Source: Sphingomonas yabuuchiae (GTDB lineage: Bacteria > Pseudomonadota > Alphaproteobacteria > Sphingomonadales > Sphingomonadaceae). From it: 64,000 bases of DNA. The position numbers and the translations under genes were made by a program. This document shows positions 16,502-25,069 of the stretch, piece after piece (the first letter of the stretch is position 1; each line of letters begins with the position of its first letter). The DNA is taken from NCBI RefSeq assembly GCF_014199595.1, contig NZ_JACHNX010000004.1:186001-250000 (forward strand). Reading direction: 5' to 3'. The notes beneath the pieces were generated by a model. The model was not told the DNA's origin and ran no database searches. It saw only the letters and a program-made list of their open reading frames with translations.

Positions 16502-19500
16502 GTGACGAACGGGTATCCGAAATTTCGGGGGCACAAAAATCGGTTCAAACGCATGGGGTTGGCGATATCGCTGGCGGCTTCGTCACTGGCGGCGCTGATG
16601 GCGCCGCTAGCGGCACAGGCCCAGCAGGCAAGTGTCAGCGTCAGCATCGCGGCGCAGCCGCTGGGCGACGCGCTGGTGCAATTCGCGCAGCAGGCCCATC
16701 TCCAACTGGGCGTCGACGCGACGCTGTTGGCGGGAAAGCGCTCACCCGGGGTGACGGGGCGGATGGACCGGGCGCGGGCACTCGACCGGTTGCTGGCGGG
16801 GAGCGGCCTCGACTGGCGCATTGCGGACGGCGTACTGACGGTACAGCAGGCGCCCGTGCACGCGGCAGGCGGAGCACGGCAGGAACCGCTTGTCACCGAC
16901 GCCTTGCAGGTGGAAGGCGATGCCGCCCCGCGCAACGTGGCCGAAACACGCGCCCAGCGCGGCCATGACACGGTCTTCGACGCTGATTATTCCAGCGGAT
17001 ACAAGGACCGTGCGGAGATCGAACGCTACAAGGGCGTCACGACGTCGGACCTGTTGACCGGCATGGTCAACGTCCTGAGCGGCGATGCGCGCAACAGCGG
17101 TGCGCTTGATCCCAGCATTCGCGGCATTCAGGGACCGGGGCGCGTGCCCGTGGTGATCGACGGCACCGAACAGGCGCTGACCGTCTGGCGCGGATATAAT
17201 GGCGCCAGCAACCGGGCCTATGTCGACCCCAATCTGATCTCGGGCCTCCAGGTGCTGCGCGGGCCGACCGACAAGGGCAATATCCGCAGTTCGACCGGCG
17301 GCACGGTCGTCATCAACACGCTGGACGCCGACGACGTGCTGCAGCCCGGGCGCATCTTCGGCCTCGACCTGAAGCTGGAGGGTGGCAACAACTCGACCGA
17401 TCCGCGCCTGCCAACGCTGCTGACGGGGCGCGACTATCGCACCGTGCCCGGCTTTCCCCGGACGTCGCCCAGCTTCGCGCTGAACGATCCCTATCTGCGG
17501 GTCGTGCCGCGGACCGGATCGGATAATCATTTCCTGTCGTTCGGCGACCGCGCCGTGCGCGTGGCCGGCGCGGTGCGGATCGAGGGGCTGGACCTCTTCG
17601 CGGCCTATGCCTTTCGCGAGCGGGGCAATTATTTCTCCGGCACGACCGGGGCGGACTATTACGAGCAGTCGAGCCTGCCGTCCCGGAACCTCAACCGTAT
17701 CCGCCGGATGGCGCTGGGCTTCGTGCCCGGCAATGAAGTGCCCAACACCTCCAGTGATCTGGAATCGGTGCTGCTGAAAGCCACCTGGCACATCGCCGAC
17801 GACCAGTATCTGCTGGTCAGTCTGCGCGACAGCGTCACCCGCTATGGCGAGATCATGCCGTCGCGCATCCCGATCGACACGGGCAATGTCCAATGGCCGC
17901 TCAGCAAGGTCCATGCCCGCGCCTATAATGCCGAATATAAGTGGCAGCCGGACAGCCGCTGGATCGACCTGAAGGCCAATCTCTGGGCCACCGACACAAG
18001 GAGCGATACCTATAATTCCGGCGGGATGCCCAATTTCGCGACTTTCGCCGATCCGATCATCATCGACAATGCTCGCGCCAATGCGATGAACGATCGCTAT
18101 GGCTTCAACGCCAGCAACACCCTGCGTCTCGGCACGAAGCTCGACCTGACGCTGAGCGGCAACTGGCAGCATGAAAAGCTGGCGTCGCAGGACATCTACG
18201 ACCCCGCGAAGTTCCAGGGCTGGCGGCAATTCCCGCGCGCCGGGCGGCGTGAGGAGTTCCTGATCCGGCTGGACGGCGAGTGGCGGCCCGCCAGCTTCCT
18301 GAAGCTGAACGCCGGCCTGAGCTATGCCGGATATTGGGCGGTGGATGATTTCACCCGCAGCCAGATCGCCAAGGGCAATACGAACCTGAAGACGACCCTT
18401 TACAAAGGCTATACGTCCTCATTCCAGGTCAGGGGCATTGGGGAGGCGTTCTTCAGGCGATTCTACACGCAGAGCTTGTTCGCAGACTTGCCCACTGCGG
18501 ACGTCGAGGAATTTATCGCAATGGATTTGTCGGACTATCTGGCAAATCCTTACTCGATCTCGTTCGATCAAGCTGGCCCGGCCTGGGTCCCTGATGCCCA
18601 GGGGCGTTACCGGCGGGCGGACAATCCCTGCGTGAACGGGACGATCAATACGATTCCGGGCAATACCGGCTCCTGCGTCCTGCAGAGTATCACGGATACC
18701 GTACCCGTGACCGCGCCGCGTCGCCCCGCCCATCACTGGGCCCCGAGCCTGTCGGCCACCGTCTATGCCGACGAACATACTCGCGCCTATGCCCGCTATA
18801 TCGAGACGTGGCGCTTCCCAAGCATGTTCGAAAGCACGCTGGGTTTTTCGGCGTCGTTCAACCCAGCGGCGCCATTGCGGCCCGAACATGCCAAGCTCTA
18901 CGATGTCGGGCTGGTCCGCGATTTGCGCAGTCTGTTGCGGCTGAACCGGGAGGACCAGCGTGCCGACGTCAAGCTGACCTTTTATCGCAGCCACATCACC
19001 GATGTGGTCGAGCGGTCCACCCAACTGCAATTCAGCAATATCCAGGAACAGACGATCGCCGGGATCGAGGCGGAGGCGCGGATCGATACCGGCGGATTCT
19101 ATACCCAGCTTGGTGCGGCCTTCATGACGACAAACCGGGTCTGTGACGAAAGCGCCGCCGCGCTGGCCGACCGCAAGAACGGCAGCATTCCCGAATGCGT
19201 CAAATATGGCTTCCCGGACGGCTTCCTGCTGACCCAGGCCACGCCCGAAGAGACGGTCAACTGGACGATCGGCGGGCGCTTCTTCGACAAGCGGCTCGAG
19301 ATTGGCGGACGGCTGACCTATTACAGCCGCTACGACAATCCGCTGTTCCAGAAGATCGCAGACCTTCCGCGCGAGCAGCAGCTCGACGTCTATTCGCTCA
19401 ACGTGCCGTTCAGTTGGGGCGAGATCATCACGGCCGACGCCTATGTCCGATACCGGCTGAACGACCGCTTTTCGGCTGAGCTGGTCGGGACCAACCTCAA

Positions 19501-19588
19501 CGATCGTTATTATGCGGACCCGCTGACCCGTTCGATGATGCCCGCCCCGGGGCGCACCGTCCGGCTGAGCCTGACAGGCCGCTTCTGA
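16502..19588 (+). CDS. TonB-dependent heme/hemophore receptor with STN signalling domain (HphR-like)
   Basis: A very large (~1028-residue) outer-membrane receptor. The signal peptide has a long basic n-region and ends in AAQAQ. A secretin/TonB N-terminal (STN) domain lies at about 43-110 (IAAQPLGDALVQFAQQAHLQLGVD), then the plug (VPVVIDGTEQALTVWRGY, LRGPTDKGNIRSSTGGTVVIN), a long barrel and a C-terminal SLTGRF. The STN domain is the partner for the upstream FecR. The next genes, a hemophilin-like protein and its Slam exporter, suggest its ligand is heme or a heme-loaded hemophore. GTG 16502 has GGGGGA about 5 bases upstream; ATG 16478 is alternative but abuts the operator-like site and lacks a ribosome site. 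Confidence 0.85.
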   Translation: MTNGYPKFRGHKNRFKRMGLAISLAASSLAALMAPLAAQAQQASVSVSIAAQPLGDALVQFAQQAHLQLGVDATLLAGKRSPGVTGRMDRARALDRLLAGSGLDWRIADGVLTVQQAPVHAAGGARQEPLVTDALQVEGDAAPRNVAETRAQRGHDTVFDADYSSGYKDRAEIERYKGVTTSDLLTGMVNVLSGDARNSGALDPSIRGIQGPGRVPVVIDGTEQALTVWRGYNGASNRAYVDPNLISGLQVLRGPTDKGNIRSSTGGTVVINTLDADDVLQPGRIFGLDLKLEGGNNSTDPRLPTLLTGRDYRTVPGFPRTSPSFALNDPYLRVVPRTGSDNHFLSFGDRAVRVAGAVRIEGLDLFAAYAFRERGNYFSGTTGADYYEQSSLPSRNLNRIRRMALGFVPGNEVPNTSSDLESVLLKATWHIADDQYLLVSLRDSVTRYGEIMPSRIPIDTGNVQWPLSKVHARAYNAEYKWQPDSRWIDLKANLWATDTRSDTYNSGGMPNFATFADPIIIDNARANAMNDRYGFNASNTLRLGTKLDLTLSGNWQHEKLASQDIYDPAKFQGWRQFPRAGRREEFLIRLDGEWRPASFLKLNAGLSYAGYWAVDDFTRSQIAKGNTNLKTTLYKGYTSSFQVRGIGEAFFRRFYTQSLFADLPTADVEEFIAMDLSDYLANPYSISFDQAGPAWVPDAQGRYRRADNPCVNGTINTIPGNTGSCVLQSITDTVPVTAPRRPAHHWAPSLSATVYADEHTRAYARYIETWRFPSMFESTLGFSASFNPAAPLRPEHAKLYDVGLVRDLRSLLRLNREDQRADVKLTFYRSHITDVVERSTQLQFSNIQEQTIAGIEAEARIDTGGFYTQLGAAFMTTNRVCDESAAALADRKNGSIPECVKYGFPDGFLLTQATPEETVNWTIGGRFFDKRLEIGGRLTYYSRYDNPLFQKIADLPREQQLDVYSLNVPFSWGEIITADAYVRYRLNDRFSAELVGTNLNDRYYADPLTRSMMPAPGRTVRLSLTGRF

Positions 19589-19659
19589 CGATCCCGCTAT
19601 TCGACCCCGCCGCGCATGTCCTTCCTGAAAACCGGACAGTCACGGCGGGGCCGGATCGA

Positions 19660-19682
19660 TGCGCCCGACGCGATCGGGCGCA
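19660..19682 (+). other. perfect 9-bp hairpin before the hemophore gene
   Basis: TGCGCCCGA, a 5-base loop, then TCGGGCGCA, ending about 20 bp before the hemophore ATG and just ahead of its AGGAG. A second GC-rich inverted repeat (CCCCGCCG ... CGGCGGGG) lies upstream at 19605-19650. There is no T tract, so this is not a normal terminator. It could stabilise the 5' end of a processed hemophore mRNA. Confidence 0.5.
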
Positions 19683-19701
19683 CAACCGCAGGAGTAATAT
19701 C

Positions 19702-20472
19702 ATGACCTCCACTATAATGAAGACCATTGTCCTCGCCGGCCTCGCCACGGTCCTGACCGCCGGTACGGCGCAGGCCCAGTTCGCCGGTGGTTCCAGCGAC
19801 ACCGGCAAGGTGACCGTGGGCGAGAGTGACGTGCAGGGCGGCCCCCATGTGGCGGGGCGTGCCGGGATCGGTGTGCCGGGGACCAACGGACGCCGCGTCG
19901 ATTTCCAAGGGCTCAGCCTTTACGCCGCGCCCGACCTGAATGGGGTGCGCCATCTGAACATGGCGACCAGCGATACCGCTGATCACAGCAGCTATGGTGA
20001 CTTCCGCTTCGCCCGCGTCGGCTCTGCCGATCTGTGGTTCGGCGAATGGTCGCAGACGGGCAACGCCACGGCGGGCGATCACACCGTCTATTATGTCGGA
20101 AACACCAGCGGCACGACGGTTCCGACCAGCGGCACCGCGACCTATTCGGTCAAGGGCATCAGCGACTATGCCAACAAGGGCGTATTGACCGGCACACTGA
20201 CCGCCAATTTTGCGTCCGGATCGACGGGGACGCTGCGTGGCAGCCTGTCCAACGCCTCGACCGGGGCGGGCGTCAATATCGGCACGGCGCGGATCAACGG
20301 GGCCGCATTCGCGGGCGGTAATGCCGTCGCCACCCAGTCGGGTGCCACCGTCGCGTCGGGCGGCGCGGTGAGCGGTCGCTTCTTCGGCGCCAGTGCCGCA
20401 GCGCTGGCCGGGACCGTCAAGTTCGACGGTGCGCGTCGGCACGACACCGCCTTCGGCGGCACGAAGAACTGA
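19702..20472 (+). CDS. HphA/hemophilin-like secreted heme-binding protein (Slam substrate)
   Basis: A 256-residue exported protein. The signal peptide is residues 1-26 (ends AGTAQA). There is no lipobox cysteine, and no cysteine at all, so the mature protein is soluble. The N-terminal half is a Gly/Ser-rich strand domain with scattered histidines (PHVAG, VRHLNM, ADHSS, GDHTVYY) that could ligate heme. The C-terminal ~120 residues form an eight-strand barrel typical of Slam substrates, ending VSGRFFGASAAALAGTVKF and AFGG, the hemophilin/TbpB-like signature. AGGAG precedes ATG 19702. The adjacent Slam gene strongly supports export by type XI secretion. The heme ligand is inferred from the HphA family and the heme oxygenase in the operon. 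Confidence 0.82.
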   Translation: MTSTIMKTIVLAGLATVLTAGTAQAQFAGGSSDTGKVTVGESDVQGGPHVAGRAGIGVPGTNGRRVDFQGLSLYAAPDLNGVRHLNMATSDTADHSSYGDFRFARVGSADLWFGEWSQTGNATAGDHTVYYVGNTSGTTVPTSGTATYSVKGISDYANKGVLTGTLTANFASGSTGTLRGSLSNASTGAGVNIGTARINGAAFAGGNAVATQSGATVASGGAVSGRFFGASAAALAGTVKFDGARRHDTAFGGTKN

Positions 20473-20483
20473 CGCGAAGGGCT

Positions 20484-20514
20484 GGGGCTCCCGTCTCTCC
20501 CTTGCGGGAGCCCC
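20484..20514 (+). terminator. strong hairpin between hemophore and Slam genes (possible attenuator)
   Basis: GGGGCTCCCG and CGGGAGCCCC form a perfect 10-bp stem with an 11-base loop, 12 bp after the hemophore stop. Only short T runs follow (GGCTTCTTG), so termination would be partial. Such a structure would let the secreted protein be made in excess over the downstream Slam, TonB and oxygenase. Attenuation is inferred. Confidence 0.5.
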
Positions 20515-20531
20515 GGCTTCTTGCCGATCCG

Positions 20532-22004
20532 ATGCGCCACGCCGTCTCCACCTGTCTCCTGACGCTAGCCATGCTGTGGGTGGCCGCGCCCGCTTCCGGC
20601 CAGAGTGCGCGTAGCGAGGATAACCGCCTGCGCCTCGACCCCGGTATCGATCGCCGGACCACGCTTTCGGAACGCGAGGCGATCGAGGGACCTGAGCCGC
20701 CGGATCGTATCATTATCGACGGACAGGTCTATTCAGTCGGCCATAACCCGGACGATCTGGGCCGGGCGCTGTACCTTTCGGTGGCGCGCAAGAACTGGGC
20801 GGATGTCCGTCGCTTCCTGCCACCATATCTGGCGCTGGCTCGCCATGATCTGATGCTGGTCGCCTGGGCACGCGGCGGCCTCGCGCGCAGCGATGGGCGG
20901 CTGGCCGAGGCTGAACGGCAGTACCGCGCCCTGCTGGCGATCCAGCCCGACTTCCTGCCGGGGCAGCTGGAACTCGGCCGCGTGCTGTTCGAGAATCGCA
21001 AGGACCGGGAGGCCCGCCACCTGTTCCGCGCGATCCGCGACCAATTGGCGGGGCAGGGCGAGCAGGCCGCCGGGGTCCGCCGGACGGTCGACACCTTCCT
21101 CGACGCGCTCGACAGGCGGGGTGGCTGGCAAGGCATGATCGCGGCGGGGCCGGGATATAGCAGTAACCTCAACCAGACCTCCGCCAGCCAGACCTGCCTG
21201 CTGGTCGGCGTGGATGGCACCTGCCTGATCGACCGCACCTTGCCCCCGGCGATCGCCTCCGTCGGCCTCAATGTCGAGGGGAGCATCAGCCGCCGGATCG
21301 CGCTGAAGGGGCAGGGCGGGCTGTTGGCCCGGGCCTTCGTCTATGGCGACACCTGGCCGGCGCATGGCGATTACAACCAAGCCACACTCAGCGCGCAGAT
21401 CGGTTACGACCATCAAACCGCGCGGCGCAGCCTGACCCTGTCGCCGACCTTCGATCTGTCCAGCTTCGGCAACCGGGTGCTGTTCACCGCACCGGGCTTG
21501 CGTGCCGAGGCAATGCTGACCCCGTCACCCAGCACCGCGTTGCGTCTGGACGTAGTGCGCCGGGTCTTCAATTATCGGCGGAGCTTCGACGATCTCGACG
21601 GTGCGCTGACCGAGGCGTCCCTGACCGGCTGGTGGTCACGCCCACGCGGCTGGACACTGTTCGCCGGTGTCGAGGCGGGCGACAAGCAGGCTGAGAAACG
21701 CGCCAATGCCTATCGCCATGTCGGGGCGCGACTGGGGGTGGTGCACGGCTTTGCCGACTGGGCCGAACTGACGCTGATCGGGTCGGTGCGGCAGCGCGAT
21801 TACGCGGCCTATAGCGAATTGCTGGACGCCGTCCGCCACGACCGCGAGGCGAACCTGACCGCCGTCCTCCGCCTGCCGACGCTGCGTCTCGCCGGGCTGA
21901 CGCCCAACATCCTTCTCCAGCACAATCGGGTGAAGAGCAATGTCGACTGGCTCTATTCCTTTCATCGCACCGCAGCGAGCATCAGGTTGGAACATGCCTT
22001 CTGA
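20532..22004 (+). CDS. Slam-type surface lipoprotein assembly modifier (type XI secretion translocon, HsmA-like)
   Basis: A 490-residue outer-membrane protein. The signal peptide is residues 1-24 (ends PASGQS). A periplasmic TPR-like helical domain covers about 55-190 (repeats around LMLVAWARGGLARSDGRLAEAERQYRALL and LELGRVLFENRKDREARHLF). The C-terminal DUF560 14-strand barrel runs about 200-490 and ends in LEHAF. This is the domain order of Slam proteins, which move hemophores and lipoproteins across the outer membrane. Its neighbour, the hemophilin-like gene, is the obvious substrate. I used ATG 20532, which begins a good signal peptide, rather than TTG 20502, which lies inside the attenuator-like hairpin. 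It overlaps the TonB gene by 11 bases. Confidence 0.88.
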   Translation: MRHAVSTCLLTLAMLWVAAPASGQSARSEDNRLRLDPGIDRRTTLSEREAIEGPEPPDRIIIDGQVYSVGHNPDDLGRALYLSVARKNWADVRRFLPPYLALARHDLMLVAWARGGLARSDGRLAEAERQYRALLAIQPDFLPGQLELGRVLFENRKDREARHLFRAIRDQLAGQGEQAAGVRRTVDTFLDALDRRGGWQGMIAAGPGYSSNLNQTSASQTCLLVGVDGTCLIDRTLPPAIASVGLNVEGSISRRIALKGQGGLLARAFVYGDTWPAHGDYNQATLSAQIGYDHQTARRSLTLSPTFDLSSFGNRVLFTAPGLRAEAMLTPSPSTALRLDVVRRVFNYRRSFDDLDGALTEASLTGWWSRPRGWTLFAGVEAGDKQAEKRANAYRHVGARLGVVHGFADWAELTLIGSVRQRDYAAYSELLDAVRHDREANLTAVLRLPTLRLAGLTPNILLQHNRVKSNVDWLYSFHRTAASIRLEHAF

Positions 22005-22746
22005 GGTCGGGCCCACCGGCTATCGCCAGCCGGTGCAGGCGCGGGCGTTCGGAACCGGGGCGATGGTGGCGACCGGACTGCTGGGGATCATGTTGCTCAG
22101 CATCCGGGTGATCGCGCCGCCGACCCAAGTAGCCGACGCCGGGCCGATGGCGGTGTTCGTCGCGGAGGCGATCCCGCTCGATCAGCCTGCGCTCGATCGA
22201 GCGGCGCCTCCGCCTGCACCGACGCCTGCGCCGCCGCTTCCCGCTCACAGGCCATCCCTTCCGACGGCGGCACCGACATCCCCCACGGTTCCCACGGTGC
22301 CCGTGATCGCCGACCCGTCATCGGTCGGACAGTCCTCCGCCGCGCCGCTGGCTCAGCCGGCGGATGCGGTTGCGTTCCCTCCCTTGCCGCAATCCGGCAC
22401 GAAGCCGATCGAAAGCCCTGGGACGACCGCCCCGGCCGCTTCGGCGGCGGCCGCAGCAGCGGCGGACTGGCGTGCACGGCTGCTCGGCCATCTCAAACGC
22501 TATCGTCGCTATCCGCGCCAGGCAGAAGCCGCGCGGCAACAGGGCGTCGTTCGCATCGCCATCACCCTGCACCGCTCGGGCGAGGTGATCGCCGTCGAAC
22601 TGGTCCATGGCAGCGGCTACCCGCTGCTCGACATGGAGGCGCGGACCACGGTGCGCCGTGCCGCGCCCTTGCCCGCGGTCGAGGACGCCGTTCCCGGCGA
22701 TCCGGTCACCGTCGAGGTACCGATCGAATTCGCCCTGCACCGCTGA
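21994..22746 (+). CDS. tonB: dedicated TonB energy-transducing protein
   Basis: A 250-residue TonB-family protein. One transmembrane helix lies at about residues 20-40 (MVATGLLGIMLLSI). A proline-rich periplasmic spacer covers about 65-145 and includes PPPAPTPAPP. The C-terminal TonB domain is about 160-250 (YRRYPRQAEAARQQGVVRI, GSGYPLLDMEA). It should energise the receptor of the same operon using the remote ExbBD motor; no exbB or exbD is present here. The start at 21994 overlaps the Slam stop, giving translational coupling. Placement between Slam and the heme oxygenase points to a system-specific TonB. Confidence 0.88.
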   Translation: MPSEVGPTGYRQPVQARAFGTGAMVATGLLGIMLLSIRVIAPPTQVADAGPMAVFVAEAIPLDQPALDRAAPPPAPTPAPPLPAHRPSLPTAAPTSPTVPTVPVIADPSSVGQSSAAPLAQPADAVAFPPLPQSGTKPIESPGTTAPAASAAAAAAADWRARLLGHLKRYRRYPRQAEAARQQGVVRIAITLHRSGEVIAVELVHGSGYPLLDMEARTTVRRAAPLPAVEDAVPGDPVTVEVPIEFALHR

Positions 22747-22775
22747 CCCTTTCCCGTTCTTCCAGGAGTATCGAC

Positions 22776-23405
22776 ATGGCCCCGATCGCATCCCAATCCC
22801 AGCCGAGCGCCCCGATGGCCGCGCTCGCCCGGCCGATATCCCGTTCACAGCGGCTGATGCAGGCCACGCGGAGCGCGCATGACGGGCTGGACAACCGCAT
22901 CATCTCGGCCGAGCCCTTTCAGGACCGCGATCATTATGTGCGCCTTTTGGAGATGCAGTATCGCTTTCATCGGGCCATCGAGGGGCTCTACTCACGGTCA
23001 CTGCCGCTCCCGGCGACGCTGGACCTGCCCGCTCGGCGGCGTCTGGACCGCGTGCGGCAGGATCTGGAGGATCTGGGTCGATCGCCACCGGAGGACAATG
23101 GGTCCCGGCCGTTCCACACGACCCGGGTCGACGCCGTCATGGCGATCGGCTGGCTGTGGGTTGCAGAGGGATCGACGCTCGGTGCGGCGTCGCTGTTGAA
23201 GCGCGCGGCAGCCCTGGGGCTCGACGAGACGTTCGGAGCGCGTCACCTGGCCGGGCACCCGGACGGACGCGCCAGATCGTGGAAACAGTTCACGGCGGCG
23301 GTCGATGCGCTCGACCTGGACCAGGTGGGTGACGCGCTGATGCTCAACGGGGCGCGCGACGCCTTCCTCTATGTACGGAGACTGGCCGATGACAGCTTTG
23401 CATGA
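22776..23405 (+). CDS. hemO: biliverdin-producing heme oxygenase
   Basis: A 209-residue cytosolic heme oxygenase that opens the heme ring to release iron, biliverdin and CO. The N-terminal helix after ~20 flexible residues contains the probable proximal ligand His35 (ATRSAHDGLDNRI). The distal helix has the glycine-rich EGSTLGAASL motif at about 131-140, as in HemO/BphO enzymes. The usual length is about 190-210. GGAG lies upstream of ATG 22776, 29 bp after tonB. It supplies the intracellular step of the heme-uptake cluster. A bacteriophytochrome partner is absent, which favours iron acquisition over pigment synthesis. Confidence 0.9.
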   Translation: MAPIASQSQPSAPMAALARPISRSQRLMQATRSAHDGLDNRIISAEPFQDRDHYVRLLEMQYRFHRAIEGLYSRSLPLPATLDLPARRRLDRVRQDLEDLGRSPPEDNGSRPFHTTRVDAVMAIGWLWVAEGSTLGAASLLKRAAALGLDETFGARHLAGHPDGRARSWKQFTAAVDALDLDQVGDALMLNGARDAFLYVRRLADDSFA

Positions 23406-23790
23406 TGGGGGCCGGGTGAGTCGGGCAATCCGGTTCGGCTGGCTGGCGCTGGGGGTATTCTGCGTCGGACTGGGCATCGTCGGCGCGTTGCTGCCGCTGA
23501 TGCCGACCACGATCTTCCTGATCCTGGCGGCGGGATGTTTTGCCCGTTCCTCGCCCCGGCTGGAGGCGTGGCTGCTGGACCATCCGCGTTTCGGCCCGAC
23601 CTTGCGCGCGTGGCGGCGGGACGGCGCCATGAGCCGTCGAGCCAAGGCGATGGCTGTCGGCGGTATGGTGACGGGCTATGCAATCTTTCTCGCGGTCGCG
23701 GATCCCCCCGTCAGCGTGCTTTGCGTCGTAGCGCTAATCATGTCGGGCTGCGCCGCTTACATTTGTACCCGGCCGGCCATGTCGTCTTGA
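23389..23790 (+). CDS. YbaN-family DUF454 inner-membrane protein
   Basis: A 133-residue membrane protein with three or four hydrophobic helices. It carries the DUF454 signature: LGVFCVGLGIVGALLPLMPTT in the first helix, CFARSSPRLEAWLLDHPRFGP after it, then two more helices. ATG 23389 overlaps the heme oxygenase stop by 17 bases, so the two are coupled. DUF454 genes often sit beside heme oxygenase or heme-uptake genes, but no biochemical role is established. It ends the cluster. Confidence 0.82.
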   Translation: MTALHDGGRVSRAIRFGWLALGVFCVGLGIVGALLPLMPTTIFLILAAGCFARSSPRLEAWLLDHPRFGPTLRAWRRDGAMSRRAKAMAVGGMVTGYAIFLAVADPPVSVLCVVALIMSGCAAYICTRPAMSS

Positions 23791-24335
23791 TAAAGCGGAC
23801 CATATCTTCGCGCCTCTGGGCGCGATCAGGAGGTGATAAAATACGCCAGCCGGCTGTAGCGCGAAACCGAGACACTGGCCCGGCGCGCTGTGCTTGGCGG
23901 GTATCGTCTTGGCGTTCATTGGATCAGCCCCCTTGGGAGCGATGCTGTTCAAGTTGCAGCACGAGTTCAAGCCATTATGGCCGTGAGTTGAAAGCCCGGT
24001 CACCATCGATACGATGATGACGATGAAGCGTCCGCCTGAAGGAATCTGTGAGATCAGATCAATATTCCTCGTGCCGACATGCTCGCACGGTGCCGTTTAG
24101 CCGATCGCACAAATGTCAGGTCTTGTCAGAAGTCGATACTCTGGCGATACGACGGGAATGATGACTTCGTCTCAACCCAAGCCGTTCCAATTGCCACTGC
24201 TGAGATATGAACGGACAGCGGAAGTCGGGGAGCGATAGCTGCGGCGTAAACATCCACTTATGGGTCGGGGCGTTCTGCGTAGCGCATACAACGTCAGTAT
24301 CGCCACGATCAGTTTTTGCGAGGGTCGAGACCCAA
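23791..24335. other. gene-poor stretch downstream of the heme cluster
   Basis: About 545 bp with no gene I can support. A short hairpin (TCGCGCC TCT GGGCGCGA) lies at about 23809-23829 and could end the cluster's transcript, although no T tract follows. No frame shows consistent high GC3. The composition is mixed, as expected for a decayed insertion zone leading to the IS5-type remnant. Confidence 0.4.
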
Positions 24336-24491
24336 TCAGAGCCAGAAGGCCAACGCGGTGGCGAGGGCGACGCCTGAGAGAAAGTTGGCGGCGAGCTTGT
24401 CATAGCGGGTGGCGACGCGACGGAAATCCTTGAGGCGGCAGAAGGCGTTCTCGATGAGGTGCCGGCCGCGGTATCGGTCGTTATCATAGCG
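24336..24491 (-). pseudogene. IS5-family transposase C-terminal remnant
   Basis: The last 51 codons of a DDE transposase of the IS5 superfamily survive: RYDNDRYRGRHLIENAF, then CRLKDFRRVATRYDKLAANF and a hydrophobic end before the stop at 24336. The catalytic Glu region (HLIENAF) is present, but the rest of the element is missing. Similarity ends at about 24495, where an unrelated frame begins. It marks the downstream flank of the heme cluster. Confidence 0.8.
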
Positions 24492-24497
24492 CGAACC

Positions 24498-24769
24498 GGG
24501 TCAGAGTCGGTTAGGCCGTGGGCGTGCTGGAAAGCACCAAATTCGAGCGACGCCATCCTCCGGGCCATGCCCTGCAATTGTCGTTCGTCTACGCCGTCAA
24601 AATAGGCGTCGACCATGGATCGCGCCGATCAAAGCTGCTGACTGGCAAGTCTGCGCCGCGCTGCCGCAAGCTTCTGGTCGTAAACGATGGCGTGCGGATG
24701 GTAGCGCTGGCGAGCTTCGTCGGTCTCGAGGGTGCGCTTATACTCGCTCGACGCGCCATCGAAGAACGG
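24498..24769 (-). pseudogene. decayed coding fragment of unknown family next to IS5 remnant
   Basis: In one minus-strand frame a coding-like peptide (PFFDGASSEYKRTLE ... RRRLASQQL) is followed by a TGA at 24629-24631. Four codons later comes MVDAYFDGVDERQLQ ... GAFQHAHGLT, which ends at the IS5 remnant. Both parts are well-formed and rich in charged residues, and they share a frame. This suggests one gene broken by a stop codon and truncated by an IS insertion. I do not recognise the family. It could also be two tiny unrelated frames. Confidence 0.35.
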
Positions 24770-24937
24770 TCACAGCGCGGCGGGGACGGCACGTTGGAAG
24801 AAAAAAAAGCCGGTGCGACGATTTTTGGAAAGGAGCGGCGATGCGGATAACTTCGAACGCATCCTTCGCGCACAAGGATGGGTAAAGCATCCGTGAAGAC
24901 CGCATACACCGCGCAAATCCGCCATTTTGGCGGGTGC

Positions 24938-25012
24938 TGGTGACCCCTACGGGAATCGAACCCGTGTTTCAGCCGTGAAAGGGCCGCGTCCTAACCGCTA
25001 GACGAAGGGGCC
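24938..25012 (-). tRNA. tRNA-Glu (anticodon TTC)
   Basis: Read on the minus strand, the acceptor GGCCCCT pairs with AGGGGTC, followed by A and an encoded CCA. The D arm is GTC/GAC, the anticodon stem is CGGCC/GGCTG with loop CTTTCAC, and the T arm is CGGG-TTCGAAT-CCCG. The anticodon TTC reads GAA/GAG. It stands between the IS-scarred zone and recJ. tRNA genes are common integration points for islands, which is relevant to the neighbouring accessory cluster. Confidence 0.95.
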
Positions 25013-25069
25013 GCCGGGTGGCGTGGAGGGGCCTCTAAGGGAGGGTGCGGAAACCGTCAAGCGCTTTTT

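Noticed and set aside
23734..23919. Minus-strand 61-codon frame behind AAGGGGG
   Set aside because: It overlaps the end of the DUF454 gene, has no domain and irregular codon use; the ribosome-site match alone is not enough.
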